A stretch of 64,000 nt of DNA from Petrolisthes cinctipes. Taxonomy: Eukaryota > Arthropoda > Malacostraca > Decapoda > Porcellanidae. This document shows, one piece after another, positions 37,845-48,344 of this stretch. Below the pieces are notes generated by a model. That model saw only the letters and a list, made by a program, of their open reading frames with translations. It was not told where the DNA came from and searched no databases. Made by a program: the position numbers and the translations under genes. Position 1 is the stretch's first letter, and the number at the start of each line of letters is the position of its first letter. The stretch covers positions 67,001 through 131,000 of the forward strand of contig JAWQEG010000411.1 of assembly GCA_033782935.1 (NCBI GenBank). Direction: 5' to 3'.

Positions 37845-38895
37845 ACAACATTTTAGACTTAAGGGAACTGTTATGGACAATATGTAATTGAGTGTGGCCA
37901 TGCATTGATGCTGGCTATCTTTTTTGTGGTGTTATGTCAGACGAGCTTTGTAGGTGTCGAGGTGCGGTAGACGAAGTAGAAACAAAGTATGGAAGGTACC
38001 TCATTGCCATCGAAACGGATCGGACTCTTTTTAGGAGAGACTGCCTATCCTCAATGATAATTTTGTAGTTCCTCCTTTTATTTTTCCTAGGTTAGTGACA
38101 GTAGAGGAGGGGTGGGCCGCATTGGATAAATAAATGAACAGAGACGGTGTGTGCACGTGTAGGAATATGTGTGTGTGTGTGTAAGGATAAGCGTAAGAGT
38201 GGGGTTTGGCGTGTATACAAGATGGTTTATTTGTGTAAGTATTAATGTGCTTGTATTTAAGTGAGGTTTTGTGTGTATGTATAAATTGATTTGTGCTTAA
38301 GAGTGTTAGTATGTTGGGCTTTCGTAGCCACACTTACTACAGATTTAATAAGGCTTAATTTCCTCGAATGAATAAGCCCATATTTATCATTACCTTTGCT
38401 CTGGAATAGAATGTCGACATGCACGTCTATATACCTATTGCCTATTAATATACACAACACCTTCATATTTCATACACACTAGCTATTTCTTTATTGTAGT
38501 GCATAATCTTTATTTCAACCTAATTCATTACATTCACAAAAACCTTCACCTATCACATGCACTACTTATGTAATATCGTGCATATTATTTCGACGCAAAT
38601 CACTCCCACTCGCATCTACAGGAATTTTGCAAGACACACATTTGGGCGCAGAATGGTAAAACCTTTATCGTTGCACCCACAATTCAATCGTGGTAAATAT
38701 TAACACCGACCCTTCTTTTTCAGTTAATCTGTAATGTTCTAACTACAGATCTGTACAGTCGGCTGCTAAGCCTTAACTAACCAGACTCGTACAAGAAGAG
38801 CTGAGTGAGAAGACAACTATTGTCGCTGAGCTTACATGAAAGCCCAAGTCAATAAATAGCTTGTCTATTATCCAACTCTTTGTGAAGGCAAGTGT
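37845..38895. other. spacer between the convergent histone genes
   Basis: No gene found. The centre (about 38150-38310) is GT-rich on +, with short (TG)n runs. An open minus-strand frame there (LNTL, HTHK repeats) is a low-complexity artefact. No further histone gene is present. Confidence 0.6.
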
Positions 38896-38912
38896 GGCTC
38901 CATAAAGGAGCC
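38896..38912 (-). terminator. histone-type 3' stem-loop of H2A
   Basis: On the minus strand GGCTCCTTTATGGAGCC lies 55 bp after the H2A stop: stem GGCTCC/GGAGCC with loop TTTAT. It has the same stem and the same 5-base loop as the H2B signal at 37828-37844, which makes chance unlikely. Confidence 0.72.
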
Positions 38913-38967
38913 GGATCTATAAGTTGGGAAGAGGAGGAAAGGAGGCTTCAGGGGACAGAGAGCAACC

Positions 38968-39339
38968 TTACTTCTTTTCTGTCTTCTTGGGCAGCAAGAC
39001 AGCCTGGATATTAGGTAGAACGCCACCCTGAGCACTGGTAACGTCAGACAGGAGCTTGTTGAGCTCCTCGTCATTGCGGATGGCCAGCTGCAAGTGACGG
39101 GGGATGATACGACTCTTCTTGTTGTCTCGGGCAGCATTGCCTGCCAGTTCCAACACCTCAACAGCAAGGTACTCCATGACGGCAGCCAAATAGACTGGAG
39201 CTCCGGCACCGACGCGTTCAGCGTAGTTGCCCTTACGTAGCAGTCGGTGGATTCTACCCACGGGGAATTGAAGTCCAGCCCTGCTTGAACGGGACTTTGA
39301 CTTTCCCTTCAATTTGCCGCCCTTGCCGCGTCCTGACAT
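38968..39339 (-). CDS. H2A: histone H2A
   Basis: Core histone H2A, partner of H2B. The frame is intact, 123 residues, starting [20 protein letters not shown] and ending [10 protein letters not shown]. It includes the [17 protein letters not shown] helix, the acidic patch ([24 protein letters not shown]) and the conserved C-terminal GGVLPNIQ. The start at 39339 is chosen because MSGRGK is the universal H2A N-terminus; the frame extends 13 codons further upstream. Compared with the near-invariant animal sequence it has V in LAVEVLE (normally A), S in KKSRI (T), D in LLSDVT (G) and S in VTSAQG (I). Four changes in so conserved a protein suggest relaxed constraint, or a diverged gene copy. No clear TATA at the expected distance; CTATATGA lies only ~15 bp from the start codon. 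Its 3' stem-loop is at 38896-38912. Confidence 0.93.
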   Translation of the reverse strand: MSGRGKGGKLKGKSKSRSSRAGLQFPVGRIHRLLRKGNYAERVGAGAPVYLAAVMEYLAVEVLELAGNAARDNKKSRIIPRHLQLAIRNDEELNKLLSDVTSAQGGVLPNIQAVLLPKKTEKK

Positions 39340-39982
39340 GGTAACTGAGTCATATAGCGGTCTGTCGAAGATCAACACAAGTGAAATTTCTTCTTCTTGT
39401 AAAGTAGTAAAGGTGGGGGAAAGAAGGTTGGGGATAGAGAAAGAGCAAGCAAGAGGAAGTGAGTTTTAATGGGAGAAAAAGAGCCGAGGCTTAACTCAGC
39501 ATGCGTTGGTAGGTTGTTGGAAAAGGAAGTGGGTAGTGGACAGCTGCAATTAGGAAGGAGGTTGTAGGCATGGGAAGGTGGAGTGTGGCGGCAAGGACGG
39601 ACGGGTAGGAGGAGTGGTCTGGTGGTGTGTGTTGAGGTGTTGGACTGCGAGATAGAAATGGCCAAAGTGAAGAGGAATAAGTATGAATGAAATTAATAGA
39701 GGGATGGAAACAAATACGGAGTCATTGATGGAGCCAGTGGGATGAGGGAAGGGTTTAGAGTAGGGAGTGAGCAGGCGTGTGGGAAGGATGGATTGGGGTT
39801 GTTGATTAGTGTGGGTTATGTGAGGCAGTGCGAGCATCAGTGCGTGTGTGTCTTGCTCTCCTCACTGCCTCCCTGAGTGATGAAATATGTCAGTCAATCC
39901 GGGAAGATTTAGGGACAGCTGGTGTTTATTGTTCGTGTTTTGAATGTTTAAATGGTTGTCTGCAGAATGGCGTGTTTGTGTT
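39340..39982. other. purine-rich spacer between H2A and a LINE fragment
   Basis: No gene supported. The plus strand is G/A-rich (GGGGGAAAGAAGG, GAGGAGTGG), which leaves long but compositionally biased frames on the minus strand. It could include the 3' untranslated region of the minus-strand LINE that follows. Confidence 0.45.
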
Positions 39983-41089
39983 TTATCTGTAGGTGTAAGT
40001 AGGGGTGGGTGGTGGCCTGGAATCTTCATGGAAAAGGTTTGCGTACTGTCTTCTAGGTGGAGTTATGGCGTTGAGTTTGTCAATGCAGTGTTGTAAGCCG
40101 TCTGTGAGTTTGTTTATTTGTTTGTCTGAAAGGTGGTGTAGGTAAGTGTTGACTGGTGGCATGTTTGTGAGTGCGTGTAGTGATTCATTTGTGGCGAAGT
40201 CCTGCCAGTGTATTTTATGTGCCCTTCTGAGAGCCCTATTCTGAATAATTTGTAGTGTTTTCTTGTGTGTGATGGCAGTGAGTGATAATGAGAGGGCTGA
40301 ATATGAGATGAGAGAGCGTATGAGTGTTTTGTATAGGTGTAATTTTGTTTTGGTGTCTGTGTTGTAGAATCTTTGTAACCTGCCCAACTGTAGTTTTGCT
40401 TTGGCAGCGATGCTTATTGCGTGTTTGTGCATGCGAATGTGATTGTCGATGTTTAGCCCCAGTACGGTGCAAGTATTTGAGGTTGGGATGGGAGTACGGA
40501 TGTTGTCATGGGAGGGGAGGGTAAAAGGGCGCGGAACTTGAGGTTTAATATCAAAGAATGTTAGTTGGGATTTGGTTGGATTAGTCCGAACACGCCAGTG
40601 TAACTCCCACTGTGAGACACTGTCGAGCTCTCTCTGTGTCTTGGTTGTCAGGGCATCAAGCGTGCCTGCCCTAGTCACGTGAGTTACGTCATCTGCGTAT
40701 TGTATTGTGAGTGAGTCAGCGTGGATCGGATCGGGCATGTCATTTGTGTAAAGGATGTAGAGAGTGGGAGATAGGACTGAGCCCTGAGGCACACCTGCTC
40801 GCAGTGGAAAATATTCCGAGAAATTATTTTTTAATTTAATTTGCATAAATCTGTTATCAAGAAAATTACAGAGGAGTTTCTGAATTAATATAGGGAAGTT
40901 AAATTGCGTGCAGATTTTGTACTTCAGGCCCTCGTGCCATACTGTGTCAAAAGCCTTCTCTGCGTCTTTGGTCACAAGTGCAATTTTGAAAGATGGAGGT
41001 GTATGTTTGTTTATGTGTATGTAATTGGTGATAATATTTAGTGCTTGTTGTGTGGAGCGGTAGGGTCTGAAGCCAAATTGTTTTCAGTC
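39983..41089 (-). pseudogene. LINE reverse transcriptase fragment, 5'-truncated
   Basis: The minus-strand frame is open from about 41089 to a stop at 39983. It starts FGFRPYRSTQQALNIITNYI, then carries DAEKAFDTVWHEGL (motif A), AGVPQGSVLSPTLYILYTND (motif B) and QYADDVTHV (motif C, catalytic YADD). A helical C-terminal region (LIRSLISYSALSLSLTAI, IIQNRALRRAHKIHW) follows, ending in a Pro/Thr-rich stretch. The catalytic aspartates are present. A TGA in the same frame just upstream of 41089 and the loss of endonuclease and the RT fingers show it is a truncated copy. Clade is uncertain; Jockey-like by the C-terminus. Confidence 0.88.
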
Positions 41090-41159
41090 AGTCGGACGGT
41101 GTCTCGTGATCCTCTTGCTCCATAGAAAGAAACAACTTAGCCTTTGTAATATTTCTTTC

Positions 41160-41930
41160 AGTTTTTGTGAAATATTTTTTTATTTATGAAGTACATCAAT
41201 CTGACAAAGATAATGAGCTAAATGATGGAGTAGCAATAGCTATGCAAAAAAAACATTAAATACAAAATTATAGATAACTTTACTCAAGAGGTTATTACAG
41301 CTGTCAAAATTGATACTACAATTGGAGAAATAATTATAGCAACAATCTACCTACCACCATGACGACCTTACCTTTCAGCAAACGACTTTTTTTATGAATA
41401 GTAAACTTCAACAGACCAACATACATATTAGACATATGATGTTTGGACATAATTGTCACAACAATGTAGGAAACACTATTATTATATGCATTAATGAACA
41501 CAGGAGAAATTATCAACTTCAGTATTCAAAACTTTTGTTGGACACAGGAACATGACAACTCTAGACAGAGTATTTAGCAACAACAAAGCAGCACTAAATC
41601 ACTATTTAAAACAAGTGATAATGTCCCAGTAATAATGATACTGTCTACAAGTCCAATCCAGATACCAATTAAAGATAGATTTCTGATGAGCAAGGCAGAT
41701 TGAGTTGGCTTTAATAATGATTTAGATACATTAAAAGAAATAAAATTAGATAATAAAAATATCGTAGAAATTGATACAGAAATTGAAAACTTTCATAAAT
41801 CCTTAATCAAAGCAATGAACAGTAATATTCCCAAATCACAATACAAAACTCTCCCGCACTTAAATATACCAGAAAATATCAGATACTGTCCATACAAACA
41901 CAATTAAATTATATATACAGGGATATGTGG
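41160..41930 (+). pseudogene. LINE endonuclease-domain remnant
   Basis: Pieces in shifting frames on + read GVAIAMQK, VITAVKIDTTIGEIIIATIY (then LPP), DNVPVIM and IENFHKSLIKAMNSNIPKSQ. These are landmarks of the apurinic-type endonuclease and the following linker in LINE ORF2 proteins. Many stops. It ends close to 41930 before unrelated sequence. Confidence 0.55.
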
Positions 41931-42029
41931 GAGGCATCTATAGTGGACAGACGTGTCTGAAACGCGGAGCTCCGTGTACATTCTCGTCAAACGGGCAGTA
42001 AACTGTTATTTCCTACTTGATAATTGAAT

Positions 42030-42611
42030 AGTTCAAGTTATGGGTCGCTCAGAGGGCCGCTCATGGGCAGCATAATATGCGGGGGATTTAAGGATCCAGG
42101 GGAGGATTAGGATGAGGGTGGACTGGGTCAGGGACTGTGGATTGAGGATTAGGATTGGGGAGGTAATGATTGGTGATCCTGTTTCTAGACGTGTCAAGAG
42201 TGGGGCTGCTAACTACGTGAGATGGGAGATGATTCCACTCTTGGATGCTGCGGGGAAAGAATGAGTGCCTCATTATATCAGTGCTTGTCTGGTATGTAGG
42301 CCTATGGTATTTTAAGTTATGGCTGCCTCTAGTGGATCGTATACTTGTAGGGTGTAGATATGTGTCTTTGTCTATGTTAACTAACTTGTTTGTGATTTTG
42401 TATATCATCTGTTGTCTGTCTATCTGTCTTCGCGCTGCCAATGGGTCTAGTTTTGTGTCTTGTTTAAGCAAAGTGACTGATGTAGTGTGTCTGCAATCAC
42501 GTCTGGCCCATCTTGCAGTTTTGTTTTGTATGGACTCTAATTTATTGGTATTTTTGTAAGTGTGTGGGTCCCAGACGGTGTCGCAGTACTCTAAGTGTGG
42601 CCGGACGAGAT
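42030..42611 (-). pseudogene. second copy of the CR1/Jockey-like LINE 3' end, 5'-truncated
   Basis: The same 3' region as at 35165-35930, including TVWDPHTYKNTNKLESIQNK, LLKQDTKLDPLAARR, TRGSHNLKYH and FFPRSIQEWNHLPSHVV. Here the last ~180 codons are open in one frame. A GATAGACAGACAG-type insertion lengthens the segment near 42415-42430 relative to the first copy. 5' truncation at ~42611 is typical of target-primed reverse transcription. The 3' end shares GCCGCTCATGGGCAG and CCCAYAACTTGAAC with the other copy. Confidence 0.85.
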
Positions 42612-43310
42612 GCAAAATAGCTGTGAACATGATATGACGGAGGCAGGAAAGTGTGTGCGATGTGTATCGATTTTGTATAATCGTGTTTTTAAAGAGGAAT
42701 ATGAGGCAGTGTATCCTGTAATTAAAAAGGAAATAATTGTGAAAGATCATGCACCATGGTTTAATGCTGAGATATCACGAGCTAAGGCAGAGAAGATGAA
42801 AAAATAAAGAACTTAGTGTAGACTACGCACTGATATTGCTAGAAGAGATTATCAACATGCAAAGAGAGAAGAAAAAAGACTCATAGTACGGAGACAGCGG
42901 AAAGTCAAAGAGGCCAGGTCAGATATGAGTAAACTATATCTCATACTCAATAATTTAACTGGTAATAAAAAGAAGCCAATGTTGCCTGAAGGATATCCTG
43001 ATGAAGTACTTGCAAACAAATTCTTAGATTTCTTTGACAATAAAATAGCAACTATAGTGGAAAGCTTTCCAGGAAGTGGTTTGAATGTGATGCATAGACA
43101 TACTCAAATGTCTGAGAGCAAATTACTTTGCTTTCAAAACATCGGTATGGCCAAGATGAAAGAAATTGTACAACGAGTGAAATTAACTCATTGCGATAAT
43201 GATCCGTTACCTGTATCGGATGTTATAACGAGTAACAATGTAGACGACATTTTTAAAGTGTTCCTGCAAATTATTGTATTATATTTTAATCATTTATTTA
43301 CTTAGAAAGA
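42612..43310 (+). pseudogene. LINE ORF2 linker fragment
   Basis: Reads VIKKEIIVKDHAPWFNAEIS then, after a stop and shift at 42805, RTDIARRDYQHAKREEKR, MSKLYLILNNLTGNKKKPML and FLDFFDNKIATIVESFPGSG. This is the characteristic region between endonuclease and RT in CR1-like LINEs (PWF..EI, R.DY..AK, LLG.KK, FF..KI). RT itself is missing. It abuts the minus-strand LINE end at 42611. Confidence 0.65.
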
Positions 43311-43404
43311 CAGGAAACTCCTGATTGAACACACACACACACACACACACACACACATTTACGCACTCATAATGAAAATACATCATACTGGACAACAGTC
43401 AGTG

Positions 43405-44358
43405 GAATGTAGGAATAAATGGCACTGGAAAAAATGTCACAGATATAAATGGCACCAGAAAAAATGGCACAGGAAAATATGGCACATTTTTCAGCATAGG
43501 AAAAAATGGCACACTTTTCAGCATTTACAGTAATTACAGGTATGAATTGGGTTTCGAATATTTCGCCATCATGAAACAACACTAACAATCGGAACCCTTC
43601 TTTCTAACATTTCGTCATCATGAAACATCCTGCAACACAAGACCCAAGACACTTATGAGGAACTTTTCAAGGCAGTTCTTGAGAAATGTGCATAATACCA
43701 CATGTATCCAGACCCTTCAACTGTTATGTTTGACTTGGAACAAACAACTCTACAACCCATCACAACAGTTCTCGGAACAGAAGTTGTCATTCGTTGTTGT
43801 TTGTACCATCTGACACAGTCATCATGGAGGAAAATACAAGAGCTACTGTAGGGCTGGCAGCTGTCTACAAGGAAAATGAGGAAATAAAGTTGTTCTGTGG
43901 TATGGTAGACAGCTTAGCTTTTCTTCCTCTCGAGGGTGTTTCTGCTGGCATGAATTTTCTCAAAAACAACACACCAGAGGGCATGGGGAGCCTTTTGTCA
44001 TCTACTTCGATCTGACGTATTGTACAGCCATGGGTGATAGTGGTGGACCAGGGTCCAAATTATGTTGGAGAGCAACTAAGCTGAGTTCGAATAAGTGAGT
44101 TTTCCAAACCATTCTCAACGTGGAAAGAGGTTTGGAAGACTCACTTTTTCGAACTCTGTTCAGTTTCTCTCCAACACTCCTTGTACCCTGGTCCAGCACT
44201 CTCAGCCATGGCTGTACGTATCGGGCACTTATCAAAATGTAAAGACATTAAATGTTAACACATTTTAGTTGAGTCTACTGTGCCATTTTTTCCTATGCTG
44301 AAAAAATGTGCCATAATTTCCTGTGCCATTCTTTCTAGTGCCATTTTTTCCGTCTACC
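43405..44358 (+). mobile_element. MULE-type DNA transposon, 954 bp, decayed transposase
   Basis: Flanked by a 9-bp duplication CAGTCAGTG (43396-43404 and 44359-44367), the size typical of Mutator-like elements. The ends are inverted repeats in which an AAAATGGCAC motif recurs (five times at the left in 43420-43520, four at the right in 44280-44350). The interior (43650-44020) reads in shifting frames KTQDTYEELFKAVLEKC, TVMFDLEQTTLQPI, a CCLYHLTQSSWRKIQEL segment, then GLAAVYKENEEIKLFCGMVD and PEG. This is the MULE transposase core, with D..E and the C-x2-H. Frames are broken and the N-terminal part is lost, so it is non-autonomous. Confidence 0.85.
44023..44219. mobile_element. fold-back hairpin element inside the MULE
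   Basis: The left arm GTACAGCCATGGGTGATAG... and right arm ...CTCTCAGCCATGGCTGTAC pair through ~90 bp with scattered mismatches (GTTGGAGAG..AACT, TTCCAAACC/AGGTTTGGAA). The centre is a short CATTCTCAACGTGGAAAG. CGTAT occurs at both flanks. Likely a fold-back MITE that inserted into the MULE transposase. Confidence 0.7.
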
Positions 44359-44367
44359 CAGTCAGTG

Positions 44368-44633
44368 TTTGCTCCAACCGCCATTGCTCTGTCAGGTCAA
44401 CAAGGTCTGTCTCTCTCTCTCTCTCTTAGTTATCAGTTTGACCTAGTCATTTATTCCTCCCATCTTTATTTATTGAATTATATCTGTTGTGTCCTTTTCA
44501 CATTCCATTTTGTTCATTGCAAGATCGACTATTGTTTTGTATAGCAAAGTCTATGACAGACACACACACTCACCTGCCTTATCCCTCTACCCGGCTGTAG
44601 ACCTGTCCATGCAATCTTTCTATCGCACCTTGC

Positions 44634-44685
<52 letters not shown>

Positions 44686-44879
44686 CGGTAGAAAACTATA
44701 GTGTAATGACAATGGTGGTGGGAGTAAAGAGGAAAAAACTAAGAATGTGTGATAGATATCACTAGAGGTTAGTAAGGAAATAGAAACATAGTAGTAGTGT
44801 ACAAGTTCCTGGGCTCAACCAGGTTGCTACCATGTTTATTTTAATTTTCAAGCTTAATATTCTCTTTCTTTTTCTTGAT
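44368..44879. other. unassigned DNA with CT microsatellites
   Basis: Contains a short CT run at 44408-44428 and a (CT)n tract at 44637-44681. No gene and no other recognised repeat. Confidence 0.6.
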
Positions 44880-45014
44880 AGCATAGTCGGTGCTAGTATA
44901 TTTTCAAAATATAGGCCCAAAACATGCTAAAAATCGATATTTTTGTGCCCAAAGTCAATATGTGCATGCATCTTCAGTACCCGTTTATATCTCAAATTCA
45001 GGCACAAAACACCC
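44880..45014. repeat. isolated satellite monomer fragment
   Basis: About 135 bp of the 176-bp satellite (GCATAGTCGGTGCTAGTATA..., AAAATCGATATTTTTGTGCC, CCCGTTTATATCTCAAATTC) lies 10 kb away from the array end. It is cut at 45015 by the 5' LTR of the retroelement, after CAAAACACCC. Confidence 0.93.
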
Positions 45015-45525
45015 TGTTCCGGTTAAACCTACATTTAAGGCTACTTATAATCACTTATACTCACTTACAAGAGTGATGCCATGAAATTGCTAACGTAGGC
45101 TTGGATACAAGACCCTAGCTCACTGTGGGAACCATTAAAACGTTAGCAGATAGTGACGTCATAGGTCCAAGCGACACCCTGTTCCCGCTCCTTCAGCCTC
45201 AGTTAGCTATTGATAACCATACACTGAACAGGTTACCTTAGCATATAATCTCTCTATAAAATTAGCAATCAAGTCTAACTTAACCTAAACATAATTGTGA
45301 AACTGTACTCACTCAGGTTATCAATAAATTGTGTAAACTACAGAAGCTTGCTAAGTCTCCTACACCATATAGTTATAGAAAACCATATAATTAAAATCAA
45401 ACTCCGAAGAGACTAATAAGACTACAAAGACTATAAAAAGACAAAGACCACAACCAGTCGCCAGCCACCACGTTCAACTATGATCACATGTCTGGAGTAA
45501 GTAAGGTCTTTCTTGCCCCAGAACA
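45015..45525 (+). repeat. 5' LTR of the gypsy element (511 bp)
   Basis: Begins TGTTC and ends GAACA, the short inverted TG...CA termini of LTRs, and starts exactly where the satellite fragment is cut. Followed at 45527 by TGGTGAACAGCGGTGTGG, the expected place for a tRNA primer-binding site; the matching tRNA was not identified. A TATAAA-like signal could be TATAAAAAG at 45432-45440. Confidence 0.75.
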
Positions 45526-45690
45526 TTTGGTGAACAGCGGTGTGGATACGAAATAAATGGTGTAAAACAAAGGAGAAATACAACAGTTAAAAAGCAAGTG
45601 ATAACCGAGAAAGAAACACAAAATAATAAAAGGGTTAAAAAAGAGAAACAATAGAGAAGTGAAGTTCAGTGAAGACGAGTGAAGAGAGAA

Positions 45691-45741
<51 letters not shown>

Positions 45742-46384
45742 GAAAGTGTCTGAGCAGCTAACTCAGCATTTCACAACTCAAAACAAAACTCTAGCCTCTC
45801 CTGAGCTCACTGTAGCAGACAGTGGTGACATCATCGAACTTACCACATCACACACGGAGGGGTTATTACGTCACCGCTCTACTCATCACTCACCAGCTAC
45901 CCCATACCACACTTCATTCACAAGGAAGGACGTGGGCGTGGTCTGGTACGACATCACTACACCACTATACCTTCTATACTCAATCATGCAGTATAGCTGA
46001 GGGAAGTGATTAACTTCAAACTTCATCTAGACGGGATTATTAAAAACTCAACGAAGTGCAACCATACGACTCGGAAGGACGTAGGCTTGGTAATGGTACC
46101 ACTTCGGGACTACACTGAAGTACTGGAATACAATCAAATTAATTATCAATGCCACAACAACGATCCATGGTCAGTAGCTAGGTACATATAATTATATATT
46201 ACAAATATATAACACAATCCTAACATCATCACATTAGGATATAATATTATATGTAAACGTATTAACAATATATTTCCTCATTACACATTCTATGTATTCA
46301 TAATTGTGGGTATTATATGCGTACGCCTTCACGTATATAAAAAGAAGAGTGTCCTTTGTTATTCTTCAAGCAGAGTGACAGGTA
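45526..46384 (+). other. gypsy leader region with (GA)n tract
   Basis: Between LTR and gag. Holds a (GA)n microsatellite at 45692-45737 and two similar segments (AAGGACGTGGGCGTGGT at 45926, GAAGGACGTAGGCTTGGT at 46076), suggesting an internal duplication. Short frames here may be the decayed first part of gag. Confidence 0.5.
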
Positions 46385-47059
46385 ATGAATGAGAGAAAAT
46401 ACGGTACCACACTGGATTCACTTCGTAAACTTGAACATAGTTTATCAATATTTGAAAGTAGTGAAAGTTTAGTCGATGCAACAGAAATCACTAATTTAAG
46501 CGTAAGTACTATAGAAAGTGTAAGTTCTCCCTTGAGTAAAAATATTCTTGCACTAGATTTAGACATAAAAGAAGACAGAGTAACAACTAATACTCCTTCT
46601 CTTACTAGATCTACCTCACTAACTGACTTGTTTGCTAGTGGTACCAGTAACATTTCACCCAGTAAAACTCGCTCAGGACGTACTTACTCTACGGCTTTCC
46701 CTACTAACACTTCATCATACACAATAGCTGTGATCACTGACACAAACACTCACCCAAGCACTTCACAAACACAACACACTACAAACTTCACACCACAGAG
46801 CGCGAAAAAGAAGCCTTATTGTAAAATCTGTAGAAAATATGGACACAGCCCAGATAAGTGTTACTTTAATAAGAATAATCGCTCAAACGCCAAAAGTAAG
46901 GATAATAGTAAGGGAGTAAGTGACAGTGACAACAAGCCAAGTAATAAGTTCTGCATTATTCATAACAGTGTAACACATAACACAGATGAATGTAGAGTAA
47001 CGTTGAATGCCAGAAATGAAGTAAATAACAGACGTGCAAATACAGGTGACGATGTTTAA
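46385..47059 (+). CDS. gypsy gag C-terminal part with CCHC zinc knuckle
   Basis: Structural protein of the retroelement particle; the knuckle binds its RNA. 224 codons, open. Ser/Thr-rich N-terminal half (low-complexity linker, residues ~30-140), then a basic stretch and C146-KIC149-RKYGH154-SPDKC159, matching CX2CX4HX4C. A second Cys/His cluster follows (CIIHNSVTHNTDEC). The start codon at 46385 is the first in frame; the major homology part of gag is not recognised, so the frame may be a 3' fragment. It ends at TAA 47057-47059, immediately inside a 21-base A run. Confidence 0.75.
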   Translation: MNERKYGTTLDSLRKLEHSLSIFESSESLVDATEITNLSVSTIESVSSPLSKNILALDLDIKEDRVTTNTPSLTRSTSLTDLFASGTSNISPSKTRSGRTYSTAFPTNTSSYTIAVITDTNTHPSTSQTQHTTNFTPQSAKKKPYCKICRKYGHSPDKCYFNKNNRSNAKSKDNSKGVSDSDNKPSNKFCIIHNSVTHNTDECRVTLNARNEVNNRRANTGDDV

Positions 47060-47078
47060 AAAAAAAAAAAAAAAAAAA
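47058..47078 (+). other. A21 homopolymer at the gag/pol boundary
   Basis: Twenty-one A residues overlap the gag stop codon, and the protease frame opens directly after it in a different phase. Such a run may allow slippage between the frames, but it may equally be decay. Confidence 0.6.
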
Positions 47079-47079
47079 C

Positions 47080-47643
47080 TTCAAATTAATCGCACCTAAT
47101 CAAATAAATATACTTGTTGCTGCTTTGGGTAAAGTGGATGTACTTTCACTTCCTTGTAACATTGGGAATACAAATATCTCATTAGCTGTGGATACAGGAG
47201 CTTGTGTCTCCTTACTTTCTGAAATAACACTTAAACGGCTTTTAGAAGGAAACCCGCAGGAACGATGGACTCTCCAACCATCAGATTTAAATTTAACTGC
47301 CTTGTCTGGTAGTAAATTAATCATTAAAGGAATGATACAATTTCCTATTACACTTTCACAAACTAGTCCAAAACTAAAATGCATCTTTTATATCTGTGAA
47401 AATTTCAGTTTACAAACTGATGGCCTCTTGGGTTTAAAAGAATTGACAGAGCATAACCTTGACATTGCAATCTCACTCCAGTCAATTATCTTTCAAGGGC
47501 GCGTGTACCCATGTTGTCCTCTGAGTCAGCAGCGGTGCACAGCTGTAGGCTTGGGGACAAGGGTCAGTGACTCACAGACTAGACTGGCAGGCACTGTCAA
47601 AAGTACGGTACATATCATACGGCTATCATACAGGTGCAAGTGA
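47080..47643 (+). pseudogene. gypsy protease-coding segment
   Basis: Aspartic protease that cleaves the gag-pol polyprotein. The catalytic motif is LAVDTGACVSLL (DTGA), followed by the usual flap region; LLGLKELTEHNLDI matches the ILG..L...LDI motif near the end of retropepsins. The frame is open from 47080, after the A run, in a different phase from gag. The last ~40 codons (CPLSQQRCTAVGLG...) are unlike pol and end in a stop at 47641-47643, so the link to RT is broken. Confidence 0.75.
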
Positions 47644-48344
47644 AAGGTGGTAATAACTATGAAGGAAATCAAATTATATCCTTAAGTGAAACATCTAAAA
47701 TAAATAATGTCGGTATGGAATCCATATTCTCTCTGATACAAAAAGACAACTTCATCGAAGCTCTAATTTTTAACAAGGTTGATCTGGCAGTGAACATTAA
47801 ACCAGGTACTTACATAGGTGACTTTCTTGTGTTTCTTAAACCCATACAAGTGGAAAAAGAATCTCCTCCCTTAGCCAACATACACATTGTAATGAATTAC
47901 AACTTAGGCAAACTACTAAGGAATTATGTGAGTATGTAAAAGTAAATAATTTTCCTTCACATCGCACACAGCTTTTACACACATTAGAAAATCACAGGTC
48001 GGCTATTGCCTTACCTGGTGAGCGGTTGGGGAAAACAACACTAGTTAAACATCACATAAAATTAACTGACACAGATCCAGTATATGTGAAAGCTTACAGA
48101 TTACCTCATAGTCAGAGACAAATAATGAATAAAATGGTGGATGATATGTCAGCAGAAGGAATCATTGAATCTTCGAACAGTCCTTATAACAGCCCATTAT
48201 TCTTAGTGACTAAGAAAACAGGTGATTTCCGTCCTGTTATTGATTTTAGGAAGATAAATGAGAAAACTGTCAAGGATAGGTACCCATTACCTGTACTTAA
48301 AGATATCCTCATGGAGATTGGGGAAAATAACGGAGTCTTTACTA
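47634..48344 (+). pseudogene. gypsy protease-RT linker and RT N-terminal part
   Basis: A first piece (47634-47939) is open and ends at a TAA. The coding trace continues in another frame through FPSHRTQLLHTLENHRSAIA and LGKTTLVKHHIKLTD into RT fingers: AYRLPHSQRQ, ...EGIIESSNSPYNSPLFLVTK, then KTGDFRPVIDFRKINEKTV and DRYPLPVLKDILMEIG. Reading stops matching RT at 48344, where a MITE begins. At least one frameshift (47939-48025). Confidence 0.82.

Noticed and set aside
39372..39837. Two Pro/Leu/His-rich frames on the minus strand
   Set aside because: Compositional consequence of purine-rich plus strand; no domain or start context.
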